This document shows positions 34,776 through 42,608 of a stretch of DNA of 64,000 bases, in pieces. A model generated the notes under the pieces. The model was not told where the DNA came from. It searched no databases and worked only from the letters and a program-made list of their open reading frames with translations. The stretch covers positions 1-64,000 of the forward strand of contig NZ_FNRL01000009.1 in NCBI RefSeq assembly GCF_900107795.1, given 5' to 3'. The stretch is from Chitinophaga terrae (ex Kim and Jung 2007) (GTDB taxonomy: Bacteria > Bacteroidota > Bacteroidia > Chitinophagales > Chitinophagaceae). Numbering within the stretch: position 1 is the stretch's first letter; the number at the start of each line of letters is the position of its first letter. The translations under genes were made by a program, and so were the position numbers.

Positions 34776-35886
34776 ACAATCGTTAGATAGTCTCTCTATA
34801 CAAGAAACCGCCCGCAAAGCGCTTTTCGATAAATATATCGACCAGGCGGCCTATGACAGGATCATAGCAGCGCATCCTGTTAGTTTTTATATGCCGAACA
34901 TCTTTGCGCGGGTTGGATTGTATATCCTGACCTGGGTAGCTGTGTTGTTTGCCTGGGGACTGGTAGGCCTGTTGTTATTTACAAGCATAAACGAAGAAGA
35001 GATACTCTACGGGATCGCCTTCCTTTTTGCTATTGCCGGCTTTTTTATGCTGGAACTTTTTATACGGGAGAAGAAATTATTCAGGGCAGGGATCGACGAC
35101 GCGCTGCTCTTAAGCAGTTGCGTTGCATTGACAGGCGCCTTGCATTTTATTTATAGGGAGAATGGCGTGATGATCGCTGCTACAGTGTGCATCGTGAGCT
35201 TACTTTCTACCGCCAGGTATGCCGACCGGCTGATGGCTTCCATATGTTACATTTCCTTCCTGGCGGCTGTTTTCCTGGCGATGATGCCGGAGGCTATGGC
35301 AGCTATCCCGTTCACGTTGATGGGCATTTCACTGGCCGGTTATTTTGCCTGCAGGAAAATGCTGAAGTCCTTTTCGTTGAGGCATTACAGTAATATTTTC
35401 ACTATTGTATCTATCCTCTCGCTATGCAGCTTTTATGTAGCCGGCAATTTCTATGCAGTGAAAACACTGGCTCCCGTAGTTCCTTTGCCGGGGCTGTTCT
35501 GGGCGCTTACCCTGGTTACGCCGCTGGTATTCATTTACCTGGGGTTAAGGAAAAAAGACGTGATCCTTTTACGGAGCGGGTTGATATACATAGCGGCAGC
35601 GGTGTTGACGGTACGCTACTTCCATTCGGTATTACCGCTTGCCTCGGCTATGATCGTTGCCGGGCTGGTATTGGTAGCGCTATCCTGGTGGCTGATACGT
35701 TACCTTAAAACACCGAAGAACGGATTTACCTACGAGCCGTTGGCTTATCCGTCAGCAACGGATAAACTGAACATCAGCGGATTGATCATTTCCCAGACTT
35801 TCGGCGGAACGCATCAGCCGTCGGGCGGTGATGTGCAATTTGGCGGCGGCAGCGGAGGAGGCGGAGGCGCGAGCGGAGACTATTAA
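34759..35886 (+). CDS. Multi-pass membrane protein with glycine-rich C-terminal tail, second of a pair
   Basis: A 375-residue protein with about ten predicted membrane segments (from about residue 50 to 322). The cytoplasmic end GGDVQFGGGSGGGGGASGDY is a low-complexity Gly/Ser tail of the kind also seen at the end of TPM-domain and DUF2207 membrane proteins. Not otherwise recognised; perhaps a DUF2157-related sister of the preceding gene, with which it overlaps by 17 bases. Confidence 0.65.
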   Translation: MIAYNKQSLDSLSIQETARKALFDKYIDQAAYDRIIAAHPVSFYMPNIFARVGLYILTWVAVLFAWGLVGLLLFTSINEEEILYGIAFLFAIAGFFMLELFIREKKLFRAGIDDALLLSSCVALTGALHFIYRENGVMIAATVCIVSLLSTARYADRLMASICYISFLAAVFLAMMPEAMAAIPFTLMGISLAGYFACRKMLKSFSLRHYSNIFTIVSILSLCSFYVAGNFYAVKTLAPVVPLPGLFWALTLVTPLVFIYLGLRKKDVILLRSGLIYIAAAVLTVRYFHSVLPLASAMIVAGLVLVALSWWLIRYLKTPKNGFTYEPLAYPSATDKLNISGLIISQTFGGTHQPSGGDVQFGGGSGGGGGASGDY

Positions 35887-35913
35887 GCCGGTGAAGAAGT
35901 TATTAAAACAACA

Positions 35914-35947
35914 AAGCCTGATTGTGAGTACAATCAGGCTTCTTTTT
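35914..35947. terminator. Terminator between the membrane-protein pair and the tRNA-Gly genes
   Basis: AAGCCTGATTGT (35914-35925) pairs perfectly with 35930-35941 around GAGT, then C and five T. On the minus strand it can also end the tRNA transcript. Confidence 0.85.
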
Positions 35948-35948
35948 G

Positions 35949-36021
<73 letters not shown>

Positions 36022-36048
36022 AGGGTGTTAAGAACTTTAGAAAAACTG

Positions 36049-36121
<73 letters not shown>

Positions 36122-36212
36122 AGGGTATTAAGAACTTTGATATTTAAGATCTTTCCCCAACTAATTGACAATCTTACGATTGCCTTGCCCATTGGCGTTT
36201 TCGTTGGGATTG

Positions 36213-36242
36213 CAAAGATAGGAAACGGACTGAAAACACAAA
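36213..36242 (-). promoter_or_regulatory. Promoter of the tRNA-Gly pair
   Basis: Minus strand TTTG (36242-36239), 18 bases, TATCTTTG (36220-36213), near-consensus for Bacteroidota. It would give a leader of about 85 bases before the first tRNA. Confidence 0.65.
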
Positions 36243-36345
36243 ATTCTTTTTAGAACTTTTCGAAAGAATTTTACCGGGATGTTTATACCGCATGCATAGA
36301 ATGCAATACAGCAGGGGGTTACAGGCCAGGCCACAATAAATGGAA

Positions 36346-37590
36346 TCAGGAGCTTACAGCCACCCTAACTGCTTGCTTCACAGGCTTTTTCGATTTCTTC
36401 TTCTTGCCCCACCAGATATAAAAACCAGTTATAGGTAAAGATGCACAGATGAGACTGATCACAAAAGCGATGATCTTCCCCGGCAAGCCGCCGATGGCCC
36501 CTACGTGGATATCATAGTTCATATCCAGCAGTCGTTCGCCCCGGTTCTTGTCGTTATCATTACGCCTGTTCAGCAAAGCCCCGGAATATTGATCGAACTG
36601 CAGCTCGTCTCTTCCGTAATAAACCTCTTTGCCTTTATAGCCGGAAATATAGTGTACCCCGTCGGGTGTGGCAGCAGGGGTTACGCCTATACGACGGGCG
36701 CCTTTGAGTATACCAGCCGCTTTGTTGTAGGCGATATCCAGCGGATCTATATCAGCTACTTCATTGTTATTTTTTACAGATTGCACGGTTTTAATGGCCG
36801 GCGGTTGAGTAGACCCTGATGCGGCTACGTATACGGCCGCCTCAAACCAGGTGAACGACCATACCATACCCGTGAGGGCGATCACCAGGGCTATGATCAG
36901 GGCATAAAAACCCAGGACATTGTGCAGGTCGTAGTTCAATCGCTTAAAACTCGCTTTCCACTTGATCTTAAAACTTTGCTGCCTGGTGGATCTGGTCCAT
37001 TTCTTAGGCCACCACATGATCAGTCCTGTAACCAGGAGTATAACGAAAATGAATGTACTCCATCCTACAATAGGCTGACCGTATTTGGTGTTCAGCAACA
37101 GGCTCCAGTGGATGTATTTTACTATAGAGAAGAAATTGCGTTTGAAGTCTATGCGCCCCGTTACCTCGCCGGTATAGGGATTCACATATACTGCTTCGTA
37201 GTATTTAATAGCTCCGAAGTAGGTAATGGCGGTATCGTTGCCGCTATAACAGGAAAATTCCCAGGCCTTATCAGGCGCCGTGTAGGTGGTAATATAACTG
37301 GCAGGTTTACCGGGCCCCAGAGCCGCCTGTGCTTTATCCAGCAGTTGACTTAACGGGAGAACTGGACGTTGTTCGGGAGTAACATATAAAGTTTTATGGT
37401 AATACCAATTATTCACCTCCTGCTGGAATACGAACAGGCAACCGGTTACGCTAATGATCACCACCAGGATACCGGAAACCAGCCCCAGCCATAGGTGCAG
37501 CCATTCCACTACCTTGCGGAACAGGGATTTCCCTTTCTTTTGCTTTGATTTTTCTTCCTTATTGTACATATCAGCCCTGATAGCCAGCAA
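36346..37590 (-). CDS. PepSY-associated membrane protein
   Basis: A 414-residue inner-membrane protein with four predicted membrane segments: LWLGLVSGILVVIISVTGC near residues 32-52, about 165-190, about 228-250, and about 375-395. The loops contain PepSY-like domains (VYVNPYTGEVTGRIDFKRNF, QFDQYSGALLNRRND). Family members are often linked to iron-siderophore uptake as ferric reductases or protease regulators. ATG at 37569 (MYNKEEK) gives a start seven residues shorter and more typical. Confidence 0.87.
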   Translation of the reverse strand: MLAIRADMYNKEEKSKQKKGKSLFRKVVEWLHLWLGLVSGILVVIISVTGCLFVFQQEVNNWYYHKTLYVTPEQRPVLPLSQLLDKAQAALGPGKPASYITTYTAPDKAWEFSCYSGNDTAITYFGAIKYYEAVYVNPYTGEVTGRIDFKRNFFSIVKYIHWSLLLNTKYGQPIVGWSTFIFVILLVTGLIMWWPKKWTRSTRQQSFKIKWKASFKRLNYDLHNVLGFYALIIALVIALTGMVWSFTWFEAAVYVAASGSTQPPAIKTVQSVKNNNEVADIDPLDIAYNKAAGILKGARRIGVTPAATPDGVHYISGYKGKEVYYGRDELQFDQYSGALLNRRNDNDKNRGERLLDMNYDIHVGAIGGLPGKIIAFVISLICASLPITGFYIWWGKKKKSKKPVKQAVRVAVSS

Positions 37591-37655
37591 ATTTCTTATA
37601 TAAGGAACCGGGAAGGGAATCGGATCGGGAATTTTTTTTACGAGATAGGGAAAAT

Positions 37656-37689
37656 AAAAAACCTCCTGCCGGTATAACCGGAGGAGGTT
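37656..37689 (-). terminator. Terminator after the 66-residue membrane protein gene
   Basis: On the minus strand AACCTCCTCCGG pairs with CCGGCAGGAGGTT (one bulge) around five bases, followed by T-rich sequence. Confidence 0.8.
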
Positions 37690-37710
37690 GGATAATTATG
37701 TTGAAGTAAA

Positions 37711-37911
37711 TTATTTGTATTTAGGATTATACAGTGTGCTTTCCTGGATTTTTACATCTGGTTTACCTGCATATTTATGCTTGTAAAGATTGTAGCATCC
37801 GCCTAACATGAAAGCTAACATACAAAACAATTGCACATAAAACAGCCAGCGGGAGCGGGAAACCTTATCTAAGGTGATATCTTTGGTATTTTCTACTGTA
37901 TTCTGTTCCAT
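37711..37911 (-). CDS. Small single-span membrane protein
   Basis: A 66-residue protein starting MEQNTVENTKDITLDKVSRS. One membrane span (about 25-44, FYVQLFCMLAFMLGGCYNLY) is followed by a basic tail. The start at 37911 is preferred over the upstream frame start at 37944 because a -7 box (37932-37939) lies between them. Function unknown; its own promoter and terminator support it being real. Confidence 0.65.
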   Translation of the reverse strand: MEQNTVENTKDITLDKVSRSRWLFYVQLFCMLAFMLGGCYNLYKHKYAGKPDVKIQESTLYNPKYK

Positions 37912-37931
37912 AATCAGTTTATTTCCGGTTG

Positions 37932-37939
37932 CAAACCTA
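37932..37939 (-). promoter_or_regulatory. -7 box TAGGTTTG for the small membrane protein
   Basis: Minus strand TAGGTTTG, 20 bases before the ATG at 37911; no clear -33 box. Confidence 0.45.
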
Positions 37940-37978
37940 CACAATATTTTGATATTTCAGAATTTTTCATGCTTGAAA

Positions 37979-39001
37979 TCAATGGTTCAGGGTGGAAAAA
38001 TATTTCCTTCTCAGGAAATAATACCTCCAGATCATGATACCATGAAACACGCCATTCATTTTCATCAGCTTCATTTCCGGCAGCTGGTCAGTTTTCACAT
38101 AAGTCCTGCGCCATTTGTAATAGTCCTTGTACGCCCTGTAAACCGCCATCATATCTTTAGGTTTCCCGGCAACCAGGCTTTTTACGGCGGCCAGGATATC
38201 CAGGAAGAACCGTTGTACCAGTACGATCCAGCGATCTTCGCTATGCAGGTTTTTCCACAGCATCATTAAATTGTTCCGGAAATTAAGGTATAGCTTGCGT
38301 GGATTTCCCTGGGGCAAACTTCCTCCGCCAACATGGTAAACAACAGAGTCGGGGCAATAGCAGATCCTGTACCCGGCGCGTTGTAAACGCCAGCACATGT
38401 CCACTTCTTCCATGTGCGCAAAAAAGCTGCGGTCAAATCCTCCTACCTCATGGAAGCAGTGCGATCTTATAAATAAAGCGGCGCCCGTTGCCCAGAAAAT
38501 ATCCTGTACATCGTCGTACTGCCCTTTGTCCTTTTCCGTGGTATACAAGATCCTTCCCCTGCAAAACGTATAGCCAAGAATATCCATCCACCCTCCCGCT
38601 GCACCGGCGTATTCAAATTCGTCGCGCTGTGCGTAAGCTCTCAGTTTAGGCTGGCAGGCAGCGATTTTTGGGTCCTGCTGCATAAGGTTCACCACCGGCT
38701 CTATCCACCCGGGTTCCACTTCCACATCCTGGTTCAGCAACACGTAAATATCGGCCTGCACATGCTGCAATGCATCGTTGTAGCCCCCGGCGAAGCCGTC
38801 GTTGCGCGGGTTACGCACGATACCGATCTGCGGATAATGTTCTTTCACAAACGCAACGCTGTCGTCTGTCGATGCATTATCTGCCAGCACGATCTGTAAA
38901 TTAGGATAGGTAGATCCGCATACAGATGGCAGGAACTTCTCCAGGAAAGACTTCCCGTTCCAATTTAAAATTACAACCGCAACTGATGGCAATACAGGCA
39001 A
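37979..39001 (-). CDS. Glycosyltransferase family 2
   Basis: A 340-residue GT-A fold enzyme. VAVVILNWNGKSFLEKFLPS and LADNASTDDS are the nucleotide-sugar region; LLNQDVEVEPGWIEP contains the DxD-type metal site; SFFAHMEEVDMCWRLQRAGY is the acceptor-side motif. It resembles rhamnosyltransferase-like GT2 enzymes that build cell-surface glycans. No polysaccharide cluster surrounds it. Confidence 0.9.
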   Translation of the reverse strand: MPVLPSVAVVILNWNGKSFLEKFLPSVCGSTYPNLQIVLADNASTDDSVAFVKEHYPQIGIVRNPRNDGFAGGYNDALQHVQADIYVLLNQDVEVEPGWIEPVVNLMQQDPKIAACQPKLRAYAQRDEFEYAGAAGGWMDILGYTFCRGRILYTTEKDKGQYDDVQDIFWATGAALFIRSHCFHEVGGFDRSFFAHMEEVDMCWRLQRAGYRICYCPDSVVYHVGGGSLPQGNPRKLYLNFRNNLMMLWKNLHSEDRWIVLVQRFFLDILAAVKSLVAGKPKDMMAVYRAYKDYYKWRRTYVKTDQLPEMKLMKMNGVFHGIMIWRYYFLRRKYFSTLNH

Positions 39002-39119
39002 CTGATATTACGTTTATGCGTGAACAATTAATTTTGAGATGCAAATATGCAACAAAGGATGTTAATATTTTGCTACTATTACACATTCAGATAAGGTTAA
39101 TATCACTTATATTACAGGT

Positions 39120-40265
39120 ATGTTCAAGCAGTATATCGGATGGAGATTTGTACTGGCCTCTATTGCCGTGGTGATCATAGGCGCCACGATATGGTTTGTC
39201 AGCAGCCTGTCCAGGAAGATACAGGAGGAAGAAAGGAAGAAAGTGGCCACCTGGGTAGAAGCCAACCGGGAACTGTTGCAGTCGGATTCTGAAACGAACC
39301 TGAACCTGGCTGTAGACATTGTTACAAATAACACTACCATTCCCCTTATCCTGACAGACGAGGCGGGGAATATCCTGGATAGCCGGAATTTCGACACTAC
39401 CCTCATCCGGGAGCCGCAATTCCTGCAAAAACAACTGAAAGCCTTCAAAAAACAGCACCCTCCTTTCATCATGGAGGTCGACGCCCGGAAAAACCTCTAC
39501 AACTATATCTATTACGGCGATTCGCTGATCCTCCGGCAGATCAGGTACTACCCTTATATACAACTGATAGTGGTAGCGCTTTTCATCGGGCTGGCATTAT
39601 TTGCCATTTCCAGTACCAACAGGGCCACACAGAACCAGGTATGGGTAGGCCTGGCCAAGGAAACGGCCCACCAGTTGGGCACGCCTCTTTCCTCTATGGA
39701 AGCCTGGCTGGAAATACTCAGGGAGAATGAGTCCAATGCCAGTATCACTGCCGAACTCTCCAAAGATGTAGACCGCCTGAAACTGATAACAGAACGGTTT
39801 TCCAAGATCGGCAGCGTACCCCAGCTGGAAGAAACAGATCTTATAGCCCAGATAGAAAATATGGTGGCCTATATCCGAAAAAGGTCCCCGCAAAAGGTGC
39901 AGCTAACTACCCATAGCGATGAAGATGAACTTACCGTTATGATCTCTCCCCCGTTGTTCGACTGGGTAGTGGAAAACCTTTTAAAAAATGCGCTGGACGC
40001 TATGGAAGGGAAAGGGAAGATAGATATTAACATCCAGAACCACCCCACGTATGTAACCATCGATGTAGCCGACACAGGAAAAGGCATCCCTAAAATGAAT
40101 TTTGAAAAAGTATTCAAACCCGGCTTCAGTACCAAGAAACGGGGATGGGGACTGGGGCTGTCGCTGGCCCGCCGGATTATCGAAGACTATCACCGGGGCC
40201 GGTTATATGTTAAGTCGTCGGAGCTGAATAAAGGCACAGTTTTCAGGATCTTATTGCGGAAATAA
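39120..40265 (+). CDS. Membrane sensor histidine kinase
   Basis: A 381-residue kinase. Two membrane spans (about 9-29 and 145-165) enclose a periplasmic sensor domain. The phospho-acceptor is His184 in AKETAHQLGTPLSSMEAW, and the ATPase motifs are LLKNALDAM (N), DTGKGIP (G1) and GWGLGLSLARRI (G2). No response regulator lies beside it, so it is an orphan kinase here. It is divergent from the glycosyltransferase. Confidence 0.92.
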   Translation: MFKQYIGWRFVLASIAVVIIGATIWFVSSLSRKIQEEERKKVATWVEANRELLQSDSETNLNLAVDIVTNNTTIPLILTDEAGNILDSRNFDTTLIREPQFLQKQLKAFKKQHPPFIMEVDARKNLYNYIYYGDSLILRQIRYYPYIQLIVVALFIGLALFAISSTNRATQNQVWVGLAKETAHQLGTPLSSMEAWLEILRENESNASITAELSKDVDRLKLITERFSKIGSVPQLEETDLIAQIENMVAYIRKRSPQKVQLTTHSDEDELTVMISPPLFDWVVENLLKNALDAMEGKGKIDINIQNHPTYVTIDVADTGKGIPKMNFEKVFKPGFSTKKRGWGLGLSLARRIIEDYHRGRLYVKSSELNKGTVFRILLRK

Positions 40266-40296
40266 CCTGGTGTTTTTAAAATAATGAATAAATAAA

Positions 40297-40327
40297 TTTG
40301 CATATTTTAAAAAAGCGCTTATTTTTG
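40297..40327 (+). promoter_or_regulatory. Consensus promoter of tRNA-Leu: TTTG-N19-TATTTTTG
   Basis: TTTG 40297-40300, 19 bases, TATTTTTG 40320-40327. Transcription would start near 40334, about 12 bases before the tRNA. Confidence 0.82.
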
Positions 40328-40345
40328 CACCCCATTCTACCAGAT

Positions 40346-40429
40346 GCGAAGGTGGCGAAATTGGTAGACGCGCTACTTTGAGGTGGTAGTGCCTGAAAGG
40401 GCTTGAGAGTTCGAATCTCTTCCTTCGCA
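40346..40429 (+). tRNA. tRNA-Leu(GAG)
   Basis: 84 bases with the long variable arm of a class II tRNA. Acceptor stem GCGAAGG/CCTTCGC, anticodon stem CTACT/GGTAG with loop TTGAGGT giving GAG, T-loop GTTCGAATC, discriminator A. Confidence 0.96.
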
Positions 40430-40432
40430 CGC

Positions 40433-40472
40433 AACGAGACAAATGAGGAAAATCCTCGCTTGTCTCGTTTTT
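40433..40472 (+). terminator. Terminator of tRNA-Leu
   Basis: AACGAGACAA (40433-40442) pairs with 40460-40469; an inner stem GAGGA/TCCTC extends it; five T follow. Confidence 0.85.
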
Positions 40473-40642
40473 ATTTTACCACAACGGTATCTGCTCCAGC
40501 AGCTCCGCCAGGTTTCCCGCTTTATTTGCAACGTCAATAATAACGACAACCTATGTCAGCTACCCCGAACATCCGGATATTTTCCCGATTTCTTTAACTT
40601 TAATGCTGTAGCGCCCGGTGCGTTAAAGGTCAAAAACAGCGT

Positions 40643-41230
40643 ATGAGCGAACACCATGATACATTAAAACAACACCTGGTAAACTTTGCAGGGCTTACCC
40701 CCAAGGATATTACAGACAGCTGGCCGTATTGGAAAACCCGCAAAATTAAAAAAGGCGACTTTTTTAATATGCAAAACGTGGTTTGCAACGACCTCGGATT
40801 GGTGGTGAAAGGAATTTTCAGGATCTATTACAATGACCCGGTGACCGACGAAGAAAAGAATATTTTCTTTTTTTCGGAGAACCAGTTTATTGTTTCATTC
40901 CGGAGCTTCATTACCCGTTACCCCTGCGCCTACTTCATAGAAGCCCTGGAAGATTCAGAAATAATATACATCACGTACCGTGATTTGAACAATTTGTATG
41001 AATCACACCCTAACTGGAGCAAATTCGGGCGGTTGCTGGCCGAATTGTTTTTTAACTACTCACAAGCGCGTACAGAAGACTTTTTATTTTACTCACATGA
41101 AGAGCGTTATATTAAACTGTTGGAAGAACATCCCAATATTGTGAACCGTATTGCCTCTTACCATATTTCGTCGTACCTCGGTATCACTACCCCTTCGTTA
41201 AGCCGTATCCGTAAGAGAATTAAGCGGTGA
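40643..41230 (+). CDS. Crp/Fnr-family transcription regulator
   Basis: A 195-residue regulator with an N-terminal cyclic-nucleotide-binding-like domain (KIKKGDFFNMQNVVCNDLGL, VKGIFRIYYNDP) and a C-terminal helix-turn-helix ending ISSYLGITTPSLSRIRKRI. The ligand-contacting PRGEAEL-type loop is not conserved, so cAMP need not be the effector. This short form is very common in Bacteroidota. It is followed by a membrane-protein gene on the same strand 90 bases later, which it may control. Confidence 0.9.
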   Translation: MSEHHDTLKQHLVNFAGLTPKDITDSWPYWKTRKIKKGDFFNMQNVVCNDLGLVVKGIFRIYYNDPVTDEEKNIFFFSENQFIVSFRSFITRYPCAYFIEALEDSEIIYITYRDLNNLYESHPNWSKFGRLLAELFFNYSQARTEDFLFYSHEERYIKLLEEHPNIVNRIASYHISSYLGITTPSLSRIRKRIKR

Positions 41231-41322
41231 GCTCCGGTGAAGTGCAAAAAAGTTACTCCGGATTAACTTAAGTGAATATTTCCCATTTTTTTTCTTCAAA
41301 AATTTGCAGAAACAAAAATCAT

Positions 41323-41835
41323 ATGGGACTGTCAAACTTAGGCATTTTTCACACCGCCGTTGGTATCATTGCCATTGCAGCAGGGTTAATATCTTTTGTA
41401 AAGCATGCCAGGATCAACCTTGCCGAGACATCCGGGAAAGTATATTTCTACGGAACGATCATAGCTTCTTTAACAGCTTTAGGCCTTTCAAAGCATGGAG
41501 GGTTTAACGCAGGACATGTTTTTTCGTTATTGATTTTTGTCCTGGTTTTAATTGCTTATTTTCTTTATAGCAAAATGGGACAGAATAACCAGGCCCGTTA
41601 TTTCGAAAACTTTCTCCTGTCGCTGAGCTTCTTTTTATCTATGGTTCCCACAGTTAACGAAACACTAACCCGTTTGCCGGCGGGGAAACCATTGGCTCAA
41701 AATAGCGCCGATCCACTGATAGGAAAAACGCTGCTGATACTTTTTATACTGTTCCTCGCAGGCTCGGTCTACCAGTTTATTAAGCAAAGAAAGATCAATA
41801 GGGATTCATCCGGAGGCAATGTGCTTATTAAATAG
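41323..41835 (+). CDS. Five-span membrane protein of unknown function
   Basis: A 170-residue protein with about four to five membrane spans (IFHTAVGIIAIAAGLISF, VYFYGTIIASLTALGL, HVFSLLIFVLVLIAYFLY, and LLILFILFLAGSVYQFI at the end). ATG 41323 is taken; the open frame back to a GTG at 41272 has no merit. Weakly like DUF2306 proteins (HARINLAETSGKVYF), not certain. Confidence 0.6.
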   Translation: MGLSNLGIFHTAVGIIAIAAGLISFVKHARINLAETSGKVYFYGTIIASLTALGLSKHGGFNAGHVFSLLIFVLVLIAYFLYSKMGQNNQARYFENFLLSLSFFLSMVPTVNETLTRLPAGKPLAQNSADPLIGKTLLILFILFLAGSVYQFIKQRKINRDSSGGNVLIK

Positions 41836-41905
41836 GAACTACGCTCTTATTTTATTTCATAGCTTCAGGAAATATCAAAAAGTTTGCTTCCGGGGTTATG
41901 TGTTG

Positions 41906-41938
41906 AGCGGCCGTCTTATTTTTTATAAGATAGCCGCT
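41906..41938. terminator. Hairpin between convergent genes
   Basis: AGCGGC and TCTTAT pair with ATAAGA and GCCGCT around a T5 loop, with a two-base internal loop. It lies between stops at 41835 and 41946. Confidence 0.6.
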
Positions 41939-41945
41939 TAAGATT

Positions 41946-42608
41946 TTACCTTCCTTTCCCCACCTCTTTCATCATCCCCAACTCAATCGCTTTTTTTACT
42001 AATACCACCGCATTAGGCACATCAAATTTTTGCAATAAATTATAACGATGACTCTCCACTGTTTGTACGCTGATAAAAAGTTTATTGGCGATGGCTGTGG
42101 TAGTAAGCCCTTCTCCTATCCAGTAAAGAATTTCTTTTTCCCTGGCAGTTAAGCGGGGTGCCCGGGGTGCAGGAGCCTGGGGCGAAAACAGGATATTCCG
42201 TATCTCTTCACTCATCACGCATTGTCCCTGCATTACCTGCTCTATCGCATTTTCAAGATCATTGACGGAAGCGTTTTTCAACAGGTAACCGCTTGCACCG
42301 TTGTTCAACATTTCGCTGATGGTTTCCCGTTCTGTATGGTTACTCAATGCAATTACCTTTGTTTTCCTGTGCAAACGGGATATTTCATTGCATATCTCGA
42401 TGCCCGATTTACCGCCGGGCAAACTAATATCCAGGAACACTATATCTGCATTCTGCGTTTGCAAAAACGCCAGCGCCTCCTCGCCCGAAACGAAGGCTCC
42501 GAGCACCTTAGCATTTTCTATTTTCTTCAAAACACTTAACAATCCCTCGATAAAAATGCTGTGATCCTCTACCAATACAATATTATAACTCTTTCGATTT
42601 TGTAACAT
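41946..42608 (-). CDS. NarL/FixJ-type response regulator
   Basis: A 220-residue regulator. Receiver domain with acidic pocket VLVEDHS, phospho-acceptor about Asp60 in VFLDISLPG and conserved Lys in YLLKNAS; LuxR-type DNA-binding domain ARLTAREKEILYWIGEGLTT, VQTVESHRYNLLQKF. Its first codons overlap the kinase gene by 26 bases, so kinase and regulator are a translationally coupled pair. Confidence 0.93.
   Translation of the reverse strand: MLQNRKSYNIVLVEDHSIFIEGLLSVLKKIENAKVLGAFVSGEEALAFLQTQNADIVFLDISLPGGKSGIEICNEISRLHRKTKVIALSNHTERETISEMLNNGASGYLLKNASVNDLENAIEQVMQGQCVMSEEIRNILFSPQAPAPRAPRLTAREKEILYWIGEGLTTTAIANKLFISVQTVESHRYNLLQKFDVPNAVVLVKKAIELGMMKEVGKGR

Noticed and set aside
40443..40646. 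67-codon plus-strand frame after tRNA-Leu
   Set aside because: Overlaps the tRNA terminator and shows no signal or domain; ends in the start of the Crp-like gene by chance.
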